Assembly: GCF_016093295.1 (NCBI RefSeq)
Contig: NZ_JAEDAL010000009.1
Coordinates: 1-64,000, forward strand
Direction: 5' to 3'
Length of the DNA: 64,000 nt
Source of the DNA: Inhella gelatinilytica
GTDB taxonomy: Bacteria; Pseudomonadota; Gammaproteobacteria; Burkholderiales; Burkholderiaceae_C
In this document: piece by piece, positions 5,880-15,668 of the stretch
Position numbering within the stretch: position 1 is the first letter of the stretch
Layout: the number at the start of each line of letters is the position of its first letter
Program-made: the position numbers and the translations under genes
The notes under the pieces: generated by a model
The model's input: the letters and a program-made list of their open reading frames with translations, nothing else
What the model was told of the DNA's origin: nothing
Database searches by the model: none

Positions 5880-7673
5880 TTACTTCGCGCCCCAGCTGTC
5901 CTTCAGCGTGGCGGTGCGGTTGAACACGGCCTTGCCGGGTGCGTGATCCTTGCGGTCGGCCACGAAGTAACCGTGGCGCTCGAACTGCCAGTGGCTGGCG
6001 GCCGCGGCCTGGGCCAGCGAGGGCTCGACGAAACCGTGCACCACGCGCAGGGACTCGGGGTTCAAGGCATCGAGGAAGTCCTTGCCGCCCGCGTCGGGCT
6101 GCGGGTCCTTGAAGAGGCGGTCAAACAAGCGGATTTCGGCCGGCACGGCCTCGTGCGCCGCCACCCAGGTGATGACGCCCTTGACCTTGATCGCGTCCGC
6201 GCCGGGCGTGCCGCTCTTGGTGTCGGGCACCACCTTGGCTTGCACGGCGACGATCTCGCCCGCTTCGTTCTTGGTGCAACCGACGCACTCCACCACGTGC
6301 CCGGCTTTCAGGCGCACCTTGTTGCCTGGATAGAGGCGGTGGTAGCCCTTGGGGGGCACCTCCGCGAAGTCTTCGCGCTCGATCCAGAGCTCGGGGCCGA
6401 AGCTGAAGCGGCGCTCGCCCAGCTCGGGGTGGTGCGGGTGGGCCGGGGCGGCGCAGGGGTCGCGGAACTCGGCCGAGCCAAACACGTCGGCGTAGTTAAC
6501 CAGCTCCAGCTTGAGCGGCTCCAGCACCGCCATGGCGCGAGGGGCGCGGCCTTCCAGGTCGCTGCGCAGGCAGCCCTCCAGCACACTGTAGTCCAGCCAG
6601 CTGTTGGTCTTGGTGGTGCCGCTGCCCTCGACCAGTGCACGGATGCTTTCCGGCGTGTAGCCGCGGCGGCGCATGCCGACCAGGGTGGGCATGCGCGGGT
6701 CGTCCCAGCCCCAGACGTGTTGCTCGTCCACCAGTTGCTTGAGCTTGCGCTTGCTGGTGACCACGTAGCTGAGGTTCAGGCGGCCAAATTCGTACTGGTG
6801 GGGCAGTGGGCGGGCCAGCAGGCCAAGCTGGGCCAAATGTTCCAGCAGCCAGTCGTAGAAGGGGCGCTGGTCTTCAAACTCCAGCGTGCAAATGCTGTGC
6901 GTGATCCGCTCCAGCGCGTCCTCGATCGGGTGCGCGAAGGTGTACATCGGGTAGATGCACCATTCGCTGCCCGTGGCATGGTGTTCCGCGTGTTTGATGC
7001 GGTACAGCGCCGGGTCGCGCAGGTTGATGTTGGGGCTGGCCATGTCGATCTTGGCGCGCAAGACCATGGAGCCGTCGGCGTGCTGGCCAGCGCGCATTTC
7101 GCGCAGGCGGGCCAGGTTGTCGGCGGGCGTGCGGTCGCGGAAGGGGCTGTTGGTGCCGGGCGTGGTGAAGTCGCCGCGGTTCTTGCGCATGTCTTCGGCA
7201 GATTGTTCGTCCACATAGGCCAAGCCGGCCTCGACCAGTGCCTCGGCGGCTCGGTACATGAAGCCGAAGTAGTCGCTCGCTTGGTAGAGGTGCGTCTGGC
7301 CGGCGTGCTCCCAACTCCAACCGAGCCACGCCACCATTTCCTTGATGGCGTCGACGTACTCCTGCTCTTCCTTCTCGGGGTTGGTGTCGTCAAATCGCAA
7401 GTGGGCCGCTCCACCGTAGTCGCGTGCCAGGCCGAAGTTCAGGCAGATGCTTTTGGCATGGCCGATATGCAAATAACCGTTCGGCTCGGGCGGAAAGCGG
7501 GTGCGGATCTTGGCCGGGTCGAGCGGCCCGGCCGCGTGATGGGTGGCGTCACCGGGGCTGCCACCAAAGCGGCGCTCGGAGCCGTGGCCCTGTGCCCATT
7601 GCTCCAGATCGCGCTCAATCTGAGCGCGCAGGAAGTTGTGGCCAGGGGTGGGGGTGTCGGCGGGGCTGGTCAT
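5880..7673 (-). CDS. glnS: Glutaminyl-tRNA synthetase
   Basis: This 597-residue class I aminoacyl-tRNA synthetase charges tRNA-Gln in the cytoplasm. The HIGH motif is seen at residues 69-72 (PNGYLHIGHAKS) and the KMSKS equivalent VTSKRKL is near residue 300. The C-terminal anticodon-binding beta-barrels follow. An N-terminal stretch (LRAQIERDLEQW) matches bacterial GlnS and is followed by a Gly/Ala-rich insert of about 20 residues that makes it slightly longer than the E. coli enzyme. It converges with the rhodanese gene. Confidence 0.95.
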   Translation of the reverse strand: MTSPADTPTPGHNFLRAQIERDLEQWAQGHGSERRFGGSPGDATHHAAGPLDPAKIRTRFPPEPNGYLHIGHAKSICLNFGLARDYGGAAHLRFDDTNPEKEEQEYVDAIKEMVAWLGWSWEHAGQTHLYQASDYFGFMYRAAEALVEAGLAYVDEQSAEDMRKNRGDFTTPGTNSPFRDRTPADNLARLREMRAGQHADGSMVLRAKIDMASPNINLRDPALYRIKHAEHHATGSEWCIYPMYTFAHPIEDALERITHSICTLEFEDQRPFYDWLLEHLAQLGLLARPLPHQYEFGRLNLSYVVTSKRKLKQLVDEQHVWGWDDPRMPTLVGMRRRGYTPESIRALVEGSGTTKTNSWLDYSVLEGCLRSDLEGRAPRAMAVLEPLKLELVNYADVFGSAEFRDPCAAPAHPHHPELGERRFSFGPELWIEREDFAEVPPKGYHRLYPGNKVRLKAGHVVECVGCTKNEAGEIVAVQAKVVPDTKSGTPGADAIKVKGVITWVAAHEAVPAEIRLFDRLFKDPQPDAGGKDFLDALNPESLRVVHGFVEPSLAQAAAASHWQFERHGYFVADRKDHAPGKAVFNRTATLKDSWGAK

Positions 7674-7760
7674 GGTGGTGAGGCAAAAGGGCGCAGGCCC
7701 GAAAGGGGGGGCGATTGTAAAAGTCCGGACTGACCGGCCCCGCGCGTTAGCACAGTGGCT

Positions 7761-8558
7761 TTACAGCGCCTTGAACCGTCCCGCATGCACGCGGCTGACG
7801 GTGAGGCGCTCGGGCCGGTTGCGCAGGTCCAGCAGCGCCTGGCCGTTTTCCTGGCGCTCGGCACGGGCCACGCAGTCGATGTTCACCACGGTGCTGCGGT
7901 GCACCTGCCAAAAACGCTCGGGGTCGAGCTGGGGGAGCAGCTCGCGCAGCGAAATCCGCACCCAATACTCCTGCTGTGCGGTGACGGCGCGCACGTACTT
8001 GTCGGCGGCCTCCAGGTAGACGATAGTCTCCACGGGCACCAATTCCACGCTCTGTCCGACTGCAGCTTGCAGGTGGCGCAGCCGCGCTTGAGGGGCAGAG
8101 CCCCCTGTTGCCAGTCCGGGCTGGGCCAGCAGCTGGCGCAGGGCGGCCAAGGTGTCGGCACCGCCGCCGCGCTGCGTCAGGGCGGCCTGCAGGCGCTGCA
8201 CGGTTTGCCCCAGTCGGGAGCGCTGCACGGGTTTGAGCACATAGTCCGCGGCCGCCGCTTCAAAGGCCTGAAGGGCGTACTCGTCGTGCGCGGTCACAAA
8301 AACCACCAGAGGCAGAGGGGCCTCGGGCCAATCCTCAGCCAAAGCCGTGGCCGCCTCCAGCCCACTCAGTCCCGGCATCCGAATGTCGAGGAAGACGATG
8401 TCCGGGCGCAGGCGCAGGGCTTGCTCCAAGGCCGCCTGGCCATTGGGAGCAATGCCCAAGACTTCCAGCTCGGGCCACAGGGCTTGCAGTTCGGCCTGCA
8501 GGTGTTCGCCCAGCAGGGTTTCGTCTTCGGCAATCAGGGCGCGGGGTGCTGCATTCAT
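7761..8558 (-). CDS. LytTR-family response regulator
   Basis: This 265-residue two-domain regulator has an N-terminal receiver with acidic residues ED (11-12), phospho-acceptor Asp58 in VFLDIRMPG and a conserved Lys in YVLKPV. The C-terminal LytTR DNA-binding domain (about 165-265) shows ADKYVRA and FWQVHRSTVVNI. Its start overlaps the stop of the upstream histidine kinase, so the two are co-transcribed. The pair resembles AlgZ-AlgR / LytS-LytR systems; the target genes are unknown. Confidence 0.9.
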   Translation of the reverse strand: MNAAPRALIAEDETLLGEHLQAELQALWPELEVLGIAPNGQAALEQALRLRPDIVFLDIRMPGLSGLEAATALAEDWPEAPLPLVVFVTAHDEYALQAFEAAAADYVLKPVQRSRLGQTVQRLQAALTQRGGGADTLAALRQLLAQPGLATGGSAPQARLRHLQAAVGQSVELVPVETIVYLEAADKYVRAVTAQQEYWVRISLRELLPQLDPERFWQVHRSTVVNIDCVARAERQENGQALLDLRNRPERLTVSRVHAGRFKAL

Positions 8559-9652
8559 AGCGGAATTGTGATGTGGGCCCGGGTGCCTCCCGTTGGTTCG
8601 GCCTGCAGGCTCAGCTGAGCGGCCGCCCCATACCGGGTGCGCAGGCGGTCACGCACCTGTTGCAGGCCGAAGGTGGTGCCGTCGCTCGGCGGGGCAGCGC
8701 CCAGGCCAACGCCGCTGTCCGTGATGTCGAGCCGCAGCAGCCCGCCCTCCCGGCGAGCCTTAACCCGCAGCACCCCGCCGGCAATGCTGGGCTCTAGCCC
8801 GTGCTTGATGGCGTTCTCCACCAGGGGTTGCAGCAGCAGCGGTGGTACCGGCAGGTCCATCAGGTCTGCAGGCAGGTCCAGCTCCGTCTGGAGGCGCGCG
8901 CCCATGCGGACTTGCATCAAGGCCAGGTAGTCGCGCAGGCGCTCGAACTCGGCCCGCAGCGCATGCGATTCGACGCGGCTGGCCTGCAGCGTGGCACGCA
9001 GGAAGGCGATCAACTGGTCCAACATGCGCTGTGCATCGTCAGGCCGAAGCTGGATCAAGACGCGCAAGTGCGCCAGCGTGTTGAACAGCATGTGCGGTTC
9101 GAGCTGGCTTTGCAGCAGCGTGAGCTGGGCCTCAGCGGCCTGGCGCTGCGCCCGCTCGGCTTCCAGTTGCGCCCGACGAGCGTTCTCCACCGTGTAGAAA
9201 TAGGCCGTGACCAGGACCGAAATGCTGAGCACAAAGGCTCCGGTGACCAGCGCGCTGCTGAAGCCCAGCTCCCAAAGCTGGCTGCTGCGCCTGCCCGTCA
9301 GCCAGTCCCCTAAGAGGATGCCGCCGCTGTAGCCCATCAGACCCCCCACGCCGATAGCGGGTGCCATCCACACCAGACCGGGCCAGCCGGCCAGCAGGCG
9401 TGGATCATCGGGTCGCCGGCGCAGCAGCCAGCGGCAGGCGGCGGTTTGCAGCAGACCGATGTAAAGCGAAATCTGTGTGCCGATGGCAAAGGAGTAAATC
9501 AGGTGCCCAGCTAGGTTGCGCCCGCGGATGGCGGTCAGTAGCAGGCCCACCAAGAGGCAAACGACCAGGGTGGCCAGCACATCGCGGCGCCAAGTTTGGC
9601 GCCAGCCGAGGCGGGTGGGGGTCAGGTGAGTCGGCGGTGTCATGGGGGGCAT
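8555..9652 (-). CDS. Membrane sensor histidine kinase (LytS/AlgZ-type)
   Basis: This protein has 365 residues. About four hydrophobic segments fill roughly residues 24-160. They are followed by a coiled stretch and a His_kinase (PF06580-type) domain with the phospho-acceptor histidine in LEPHMLFNTL. The ATPase domain carries the N-box VENAIKHGLEP and the G-box SGVGLG. It has no separate periplasmic sensor domain. The first ATG at 9652 or the one at 9643 may be used. It is the first gene of the two-component operon and overlaps the regulator by four bases. Confidence 0.88.
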   Translation of the reverse strand: MPPMTPPTHLTPTRLGWRQTWRRDVLATLVVCLLVGLLLTAIRGRNLAGHLIYSFAIGTQISLYIGLLQTAACRWLLRRRPDDPRLLAGWPGLVWMAPAIGVGGLMGYSGGILLGDWLTGRRSSQLWELGFSSALVTGAFVLSISVLVTAYFYTVENARRAQLEAERAQRQAAEAQLTLLQSQLEPHMLFNTLAHLRVLIQLRPDDAQRMLDQLIAFLRATLQASRVESHALRAEFERLRDYLALMQVRMGARLQTELDLPADLMDLPVPPLLLQPLVENAIKHGLEPSIAGGVLRVKARREGGLLRLDITDSGVGLGAAPPSDGTTFGLQQVRDRLRTRYGAAAQLSLQAEPTGGTRAHITIPL

Positions 9653-9793
9653 GCTGACAGGCGCCCACCCTGGGCGCCAGGGGCCGGGGATGGACGGGCG
9701 CCCAGCCTCGCGAGTGGTTTCCCGCGTCGATCAACGGAGCGGCAGGTCACAGCAGGTGGACTGGGTGGGAGGCTTGGCGGTTGGGCTGAACCG

Positions 9794-11344
9794 TTAGCGG
9801 CGGCGCTTACTGCCGCCCAGCAGGCTGCCCAGCACACCGCGCGCGATTTCCCGGCCGACCGAGGAGCCGATGGAGCGCAGCGCCGACTTGGCCGCCGCCT
9901 CGGCCAGCCCCTCCCGGCGTCCCCCCCGCGGCCCCGTACTGCCGAATAGCAGGTCCTTGAGGCCCCCCATGAGGCCGCCTTCTTCGTTCTCGCCCGGCCC
10001 CGGTGGCGTTGAGGCAGTGGCGCCCGCGGGGTTCCTCGCCGGACTTGCACCGTCCGGTTGGGCGGCGGCCTGCAGACGTCTCGTCAGCTTTTCGTACGCT
10101 GACTCGCGGTCGACCGCCTTCTCATAGACGCCAGCAACCAACGACTGATCCAGCAAGGCCTGTCGCTCGGTGGGCGTGACGGGGCCAATGCGGCTGCCGG
10201 GCGGCAGCACATAAACGCGCTCGGTGATGCTGGGCCGCCCCTTTTCGTCGAGCAGGCTGACCAGGGCCTCGCCCACACCCAACTCGGTGATGGCCGCTTC
10301 GATGTCCAAGCCTGGCTTGGGGCGCATGGTCTCGGCGGCGCTTTTGACGGCTTTTTGATCGCGGGGTGTGAAGGCGCGCAGCGCGTGCTGCACGCGGTTG
10401 CCCAACTGGCCCAGCACGCTGTCGGGGATGTCCAGCGGGTTTTGGGTCACGAAATAGACGCCCACGCCTTTGGAGCGCACCAGGCGCACGACCAGTTCAA
10501 TGCGTTCCACCAGCGCCGCGGGCGCCTCTTTGAACAGCAGGTGCGCTTCGTCGAAGAAAAACACCAGCTTGGGCTTGTCCAAGTCGCCGACTTCGGGAAG
10601 CGACTCGAACAACTCACTCAACATCCACAGCAGGAAGGTGGCATACAGGCGCGGTGCGTTCATCAGTTGGTCGGCCGCCAGGATATTGATGACGCCCATC
10701 CCTCGATCGGTTTGCATGAAATCCGCGATGTTGAGCATGGGCTCGCCGAAGAACGCATCCCCGCCCTGGGATTCAATCTGGAGCAGGCCCCGTTGGATGG
10801 CCCCAACGCTGGCGGCACTGACGTTGCCGTACTCGGTGGTGAACTGGCTGGCGTTGTCCCCCACGTGCTGAAGCATGGCTCGCAAGTCCTTGAGGTCCAG
10901 CAGCAGCAGCCCCGCGTCGTCCGCAATCTTGAATACCAGTTGCAACACCCCGGCTTGGGTTTCGTTCAGGTCCAACATGCGGGCCAATAACAGCGGACCC
11001 ATGTCACTCACCGTCGCGCGCACCGGATGCCCCGCTTTGCCGAAGACATCCCACAGCGTGGCGGGGCAGCGGGTGGGCGTGGGGACCTCAAGCCCGCGAT
11101 CCTTGAGTACCGCCAGCAGCTTTTCACTGGGCGCTCCGGTTTGACTGATACCCGTCAGGTCGCCCTTCACATCGGCCATGAAGACGGGGACACCGATCTG
11201 GCTGAACCCTTCGGCCAGCTTCTGCAGGGTGATGGTCTTGCCAGTGCCGGTCGCGCCGGTGATCAGGCCATGTCGGTTGGCCAGCGCGGGCAGCAGGTGG
11301 CAGGCGGCTTCGCCGTGGCGAGCGAGCAGGATCGGATCAATCAT
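9794..11344 (-). CDS. HerA-like / DUF853 ATP-binding protein (YjgR type)
   Basis: This 516-residue protein starts at ATG 11344; the in-frame extension upstream lies in a promoter region and is not conserved in style. Walker A is GATGTGKT (about 30-37) and Walker B is [12 protein letters not shown]. The C-terminus has the DUF853 ending, rich in Gly, Arg and Ala ([12 protein letters not shown]). The family is widespread in proteobacteria and related to the HerA/FtsK superfamily, but its physiological role is poorly defined. It is divergent from yebC. Confidence 0.85.
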   Translation of the reverse strand: MIDPILLARHGEAACHLLPALANRHGLITGATGTGKTITLQKLAEGFSQIGVPVFMADVKGDLTGISQTGAPSEKLLAVLKDRGLEVPTPTRCPATLWDVFGKAGHPVRATVSDMGPLLLARMLDLNETQAGVLQLVFKIADDAGLLLLDLKDLRAMLQHVGDNASQFTTEYGNVSAASVGAIQRGLLQIESQGGDAFFGEPMLNIADFMQTDRGMGVINILAADQLMNAPRLYATFLLWMLSELFESLPEVGDLDKPKLVFFFDEAHLLFKEAPAALVERIELVVRLVRSKGVGVYFVTQNPLDIPDSVLGQLGNRVQHALRAFTPRDQKAVKSAAETMRPKPGLDIEAAITELGVGEALVSLLDEKGRPSITERVYVLPPGSRIGPVTPTERQALLDQSLVAGVYEKAVDRESAYEKLTRRLQAAAQPDGASPARNPAGATASTPPGPGENEEGGLMGGLKDLLFGSTGPRGGRREGLAEAAAKSALRSIGSSVGREIARGVLGSLLGGSKRRR

Positions 11345-11432
11345 GGGCGGTTCTCTCCAGTCTGGCGGCAGTCTAGCGAGGCGGCCCTCGTAAAATCGCC
11401 CCTCTTTATCAACTCGCAGGGTGCGCGCGCTT

Positions 11433-12161
11433 ATGGCCGGACATTCCAAATGGGCCAATATTCAACACCGCAAGGGCCGTCAGGACGAAAAGCGGGGCAA
11501 GGTGTGGACGCGCATCACGCGTGAAATCATCGTCGCGGCGCGCACGGGCGGGGGCGACATCGCCATGAACCCGCGTTTGCGCTTGGCCATCGAAAAGGCC
11601 AAGGCCGCCAACATGCCGGCGGACAACATCAAACGCAATGTGGACAAGGCCACGGGCAACCTCGAAGGCGTGACCTACGAGGAAATCCGCTACGAGGGCT
11701 ACGGCATTGGCGGGGCGGCCATCATCGTGGACACGATGACCGACAACCGGGTGCGAACGGTGGCTGAAGTGCGCCATGCTTTCAGCAAGTGCGGAGGCAA
11801 CATGGGCACCGAGGGTTCGGTGGCCTTCCAGTTCAAGCACTGCGGGCAATTGATTTTTGCGCCGGGCACGTCGGAAGACGCGCTGATGGAAGCCGCGCTC
11901 GATGCGGGTGCCGAAGACGTCATCACCGGCGACGACGGCGCCATCGAGGTGCTGACCTCGGCGGCCGACTACGAGGCGGTGAAGAACGCGCTTGAAGCCA
12001 AGGGCTTCAAGGCGGAACTCGCTGACGTGACCATGCGCGCCGAAAACACCATTGCCCTGACCGGGGACGATGCGCAGCGCATGCAAAAGCTGCTGGACAT
12101 GATTGAAGACCTGGACGATGTCCAAAACGTCTTCCACAACGCCGAACTCGACCTGGGCTGA
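11433..12161 (+). CDS. YebC/PmpR-family regulatory protein
   Basis: This 242-residue protein begins with the family hallmark [18 protein letters not shown], which fixes the start at ATG 11433 rather than 11421. Other family blocks are [17 protein letters not shown] and [13 protein letters not shown]. The family binds DNA in some bacteria, and related proteins act in translation. It is followed four bases later by purD, so the two probably share a transcript. Confidence 0.93.
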   Translation: MAGHSKWANIQHRKGRQDEKRGKVWTRITREIIVAARTGGGDIAMNPRLRLAIEKAKAANMPADNIKRNVDKATGNLEGVTYEEIRYEGYGIGGAAIIVDTMTDNRVRTVAEVRHAFSKCGGNMGTEGSVAFQFKHCGQLIFAPGTSEDALMEAALDAGAEDVITGDDGAIEVLTSAADYEAVKNALEAKGFKAELADVTMRAENTIALTGDDAQRMQKLLDMIEDLDDVQNVFHNAELDLG

Positions 12162-12165
12162 CGCA

Positions 12166-13461
12166 ATGAAAGTACTCGTGATCGGCAATGGCGGGCGTGA
12201 ACATGCGTTGGCTTGGAAGCTGGCCCAAGGCCAACGTGTGAGCCAGGTGTTTGTGGCGCCGGGCAATGGGGGCACCGCGCGTGACCCCAAACTCAAGAAT
12301 CTGCCGATCACCGATCTGCACGAACTGGCCGATTGGGCGCAGGAGCAGCGGGTGGCGCTGACGGTCGTGGGCCCGGAGGCGCCGTTGGCGGCCGGTGCGG
12401 TGGACCTGTTTCGCAGCCGGGGCTTGCGCATCTTCGGTCCCACCCGGGCGGCCGCGCAGTTGGAGAGCTCCAAGGCTTTCGCCAAGGACTTCATGGCGCG
12501 CCACAACATTCCCACGGCGCGTTATCAGACCTTTAGTGATGCCGACGCGGCGCACGCTTATGTGACGGAACAGGGCGCGCCCATCGTCATCAAGGCCGAC
12601 GGCCTGGCTGCGGGCAAGGGTGTGGTGGTTGCGATGACGCTGGACGAGGCGCATGCGGCCATCGACATGATCCTGCGTGACAACACCCTGGGCGTGACGC
12701 ACAACGTCGAGGGCGCGCGGGTCGTCATTGAGCAATTCCTGCAAGGGGAAGAGGCCAGCTTCATCGTCATCAGTGATGGGGTCAACGTCCAAGCCCTGGC
12801 CACCAGCCAGGACCACAAGCGCCTGCTGGATGGGGATGAAGGTCCCAACACCGGGGGCATGGGGGCTTACTCGCCCGCGCCGGTGGTGACGCCCAATGTG
12901 CATGCCAAGGCCATGCACGAAATCATCTTGCCGACGATTGCGGGCATGGCCAAGGACGGCATCCCGTTCACGGGCTTTCTCTACGCCGGCTTGATGATTG
13001 ACGCGGAAGGCCGGCCCTACACCATCGAATTCAATGCGCGGTTGGGCGACCCGGAAACCCAGCCCATCCTGATGCGCTTGAAAACGGATCTCTTCGAGCT
13101 GCTCTACGCGGCGACGGATGGCCGCTTGATGGAGCAAGAGTTGCAGTGGGACCGCCGGGCCGCCCTGGGCGTGGTGCTGGCTGCTGCCGGTTACCCGCTC
13201 AACCCGCGCAAGGGAGACGTGATTGCGGGCCTGCCCGCTGACCAGGACGACGCCATGGTGTTCCACGCCGGCACGCAACTGGATGCCCAGGGTCAGGTAC
13301 TCACCAACGGTGGCCGTGTGCTCTGTGCAACGGCGCTGGGTGAGTCGGTCCGTACGGCGCAGGCGCGTGCTTACGAGTTGCTGGCGCCTGTGCACTTCGA
13401 TGGGCAGCAACTGCGTCGAGACATCGGGCATCGCGCCGTCAATCGGGCAGCCAACCGGTGA
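12166..13461 (+). CDS. purD: Phosphoribosylamine--glycine ligase
   Basis: This 431-residue ATP-grasp enzyme makes GAR from phosphoribosylamine, glycine and ATP in purine synthesis. The start ATG 12166 gives the canonical MKVLVIGNGGREHALAWKL. ATP-grasp elements follow, including IKADGLAAGKGVVVA, the metal/substrate-binding block NTGGMGAYSP and EFNARLGDPETQ. Its stop overlaps the GTG start of the acyltransferase gene. Confidence 0.97.
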   Translation: MKVLVIGNGGREHALAWKLAQGQRVSQVFVAPGNGGTARDPKLKNLPITDLHELADWAQEQRVALTVVGPEAPLAAGAVDLFRSRGLRIFGPTRAAAQLESSKAFAKDFMARHNIPTARYQTFSDADAAHAYVTEQGAPIVIKADGLAAGKGVVVAMTLDEAHAAIDMILRDNTLGVTHNVEGARVVIEQFLQGEEASFIVISDGVNVQALATSQDHKRLLDGDEGPNTGGMGAYSPAPVVTPNVHAKAMHEIILPTIAGMAKDGIPFTGFLYAGLMIDAEGRPYTIEFNARLGDPETQPILMRLKTDLFELLYAATDGRLMEQELQWDRRAALGVVLAAAGYPLNPRKGDVIAGLPADQDDAMVFHAGTQLDAQGQVLTNGGRVLCATALGESVRTAQARAYELLAPVHFDGQQLRRDIGHRAVNRAANR

Positions 13462-14075
13462 CCCCGCCGCTTCAGCGCCTGACCGGGCGGGCGGAGTTCA
13501 AGCCGCGGGGGAGCGCATTGGCGCGGGGCCTGCTCCGCCTGTTCGGCTGGAAGATCCTTTTTGAAGGCTTTCCCGGCCCCCAGGGCGTGGTGATGGTCTA
13601 CCCCCATACCTCCAACTGGGACTTTGTTCTTGGTGTGCTCGTGAAGTGGGCGCTGGGGGTTCAGGTGCGCTGGTGGGGCAAAGACAGCCTGTTCAAGATC
13701 CCGCTGCTGGGCGCCTGGGCGCGGTGGATCGGGGGAATCCCTGTCGATCGCAAGAACCCCAAGGGCCTGGTGGGGGCCACGGCCGAGCAGGTGCGCCAGG
13801 CCAAAGCGCGGGGTGAATACTTCTGGTTGGCTGTGGCCCCGGAAGGCACGCGCTCCTACGTGCCGGGCTGGCGGGGCGGGGCCTACCATGTGGCCGTGCA
13901 AGCGGGGGTGCCGTGCTGCTTGGCCTACTTTGACGTGCCGAGCAAGACCTTCGGCGTGGTGGATTTCGTCATCCTGAGCGGAGACGCCGAGACCGACTTC
14001 TCGACGTTTCGCAGCATCCTTTCCGACAAACAGGGTTTTAAACCCCATTTGGCCAGCCCCATTCAGCTGCGCTGA
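13458..14075 (+). CDS. Lysophospholipid acyltransferase-like protein
   Basis: This 205-residue protein starts at GTG 13458 and overlaps the purD stop by four bases (GTGA), implying translational coupling. The PlsC-type motifs are degenerate but placed correctly: YPHTSNWDF replaces the usual NHxxxxD box, and VAPEGTRS matches the EGTR block. This subgroup is often annotated as a 1-acylglycerol-3-phosphate acyltransferase family protein; the true acyl acceptor is unknown. Confidence 0.8.
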   Translation: MTPPLQRLTGRAEFKPRGSALARGLLRLFGWKILFEGFPGPQGVVMVYPHTSNWDFVLGVLVKWALGVQVRWWGKDSLFKIPLLGAWARWIGGIPVDRKNPKGLVGATAEQVRQAKARGEYFWLAVAPEGTRSYVPGWRGGAYHVAVQAGVPCCLAYFDVPSKTFGVVDFVILSGDAETDFSTFRSILSDKQGFKPHLASPIQLR

Positions 14076-14125
14076 GAGGCTGTGCGCGGGCCCTGGATCG
14101 ACCCAGCCTTATTTCGAGTTTGACC

Positions 14126-15058
14126 ATGAACGCCACCACCGCCCAGGTTCGCGACTATCTTTTGGACCTTCAGCACCGCATCGTCACCGGCTTGGAAGCA
14201 TTGGATGGCCAGGTGTTCGCCACCGACCCCTGGCAGCGCGAGCCCGGCGGGCGCTTGGAAGGCGAAGGGCTGTCTCGCATGCTGGAAGGCGGCGCCGTGT
14301 TTGAACGGGCGGCGGTCCTGTTCAGCCATGTCAAGGGGCGGGTGCTACCGCCTTCGGCGACGGCCTTGCGTCCGCACCTGGCAGGGGCTCCGTTCGAGGC
14401 GCTGGGCGTGTCGCTCGTGATTCATCCGCACAACCCCTTTGTGCCCACGGTGCACCTGAACGTGCGCATGCTCTCGGCCCAGCCGGAAAACGGCCCGGCG
14501 GTGAGCTGGTTTGGCGGCGGCATGGACCTGACGCCTTATTACGGCTTTGAGCGTGACGCCCAGCACTTCCACCGGGTGTGCGAGAAAGCCGTGGGGCCCG
14601 AGCGTTATGCGCGCTTCAAACCAGCCTGCGATGAGTATTTCTTTCTCAAGCACCGCAACGAAGCACGGGGCATCGGCGGCGTCTTTTATGACGACTACGA
14701 AGAGGGCGGTTTTGACGGCGGCTTCTCGCTCATGAAAGCGGTGGGCGACGCCTTTTTGCCGGCGTATGCGCCCATCGTCGAGCGGCGGCATGGGTATGCC
14801 TATGGCGAGCGCGAGCGCGACTTCCAGGCCTACCGCCGGGGGCGCTATGTGGAGTTCAACCTCGTGTGGGACCGTGGCACCTTGTTTGGTTTGCAGTCGG
14901 GTGGGCGGACGGAATCCATCCTCTTGTCCATGCCGCCGGTGGCCAACTGGCGCTACCAGTACCAGCCGGAGGCCGGCACGCCCGAGGCACGGCTCTACAC
15001 CGACTTCCTGCCCCCGCGCGATTGGTTGAACGAAAAGCCGACCGCGTTGTGGCTGTGA
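14126..15058 (+). CDS. hemF: Oxygen-dependent coproporphyrinogen-III oxidase
   Basis: This 310-residue protein (start ATG 14126) catalyses the aerobic oxidative decarboxylation of coproporphyrinogen III to protoporphyrinogen IX in haem synthesis. Signature blocks are [45 protein letters not shown] and [20 protein letters not shown]. Length is normal for the family. It lies just ahead of nadD. Confidence 0.96.
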   Translation: MNATTAQVRDYLLDLQHRIVTGLEALDGQVFATDPWQREPGGRLEGEGLSRMLEGGAVFERAAVLFSHVKGRVLPPSATALRPHLAGAPFEALGVSLVIHPHNPFVPTVHLNVRMLSAQPENGPAVSWFGGGMDLTPYYGFERDAQHFHRVCEKAVGPERYARFKPACDEYFFLKHRNEARGIGGVFYDDYEEGGFDGGFSLMKAVGDAFLPAYAPIVERRHGYAYGERERDFQAYRRGRYVEFNLVWDRGTLFGLQSGGRTESILLSMPPVANWRYQYQPEAGTPEARLYTDFLPPRDWLNEKPTALWL

Positions 15059-15071
15059 GGGCTTAAGCGCC

Positions 15072-15656
15072 ATGCAGCTGGGCCTGTTCGGCGGCAGTTT
15101 CAATCCCCCGCATCGGGCTCACTGGGCATTGGCGCAGGCGGCGCTGGCGCAGTTGCAGCTGGACCGTTTGATCGTCATGCCCGCCGGTCAGCCCTGGCAA
15201 AAGGCCGGGCAGGGTGACCTGGCCCCTGCCGCGCATCGGCTGGCCATGACCCAGTTGGCCTTCGCGGGTATGGATAGGGTGGAGGTGAGCGCGCTGGAGA
15301 TCGAGCGCGACGAACCCAGCGCCACCGCCACCACTTTGGCGCGGCTGCGGGTGGGCTACCCCCAGGCCCACTGGACACTGGTGATCGGCCAGGACCAATA
15401 CGCCCGGCTCTCTACTTGGCGACAGGTGGACGCGCTTTTGGCGAGCTGTCGCTTGGCGGTGGCCGCCCGTGCGGGACAATCGGTGCAGGCGGACCCGGCG
15501 TTGCCGCCTCATGCGGTCACCGCGATTGAGTTCGCCGAGGACCCGGTGAGTGCCTCCGAAATCCGACGCCGGCTGTCGCGTGGCGAGGACATCACCCCCC
15601 TGGTTGGCCCGCACGTGGCCGGCTATATTGCCCAACACCACCTTTACGGCGCTTGA
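15072..15656 (+). CDS. nadD: Nicotinate-nucleotide adenylyltransferase
   Basis: This 194-residue protein forms deamido-NAD from nicotinate mononucleotide and ATP. The nucleotidyltransferase motif GLFGGSFNPPHRAH stands at the N-terminus, and SASEIRRRLSRGED is the C-terminal ISxTxIR-like block. It sits in the conserved nadD-rsfS-rlmH order, with 12 bases between it and rsfS. Confidence 0.95.
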   Translation: MQLGLFGGSFNPPHRAHWALAQAALAQLQLDRLIVMPAGQPWQKAGQGDLAPAAHRLAMTQLAFAGMDRVEVSALEIERDEPSATATTLARLRVGYPQAHWTLVIGQDQYARLSTWRQVDALLASCRLAVAARAGQSVQADPALPPHAVTAIEFAEDPVSASEIRRRLSRGEDITPLVGPHVAGYIAQHHLYGA

Positions 15657-15668
15657 CGCCGCACCCTC

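Noticed and set aside
5943-7733. Plus-strand frame of 596 codons opposite glnS
   Set aside because: Antisense frame caused by high GC third positions; the minus strand encodes a complete glutaminyl-tRNA synthetase.
12007-13431. Minus-strand frame of 474 codons opposite purD
   Set aside because: Shadow of purD; composition rich in His, Arg and Gln is typical of antisense frames.
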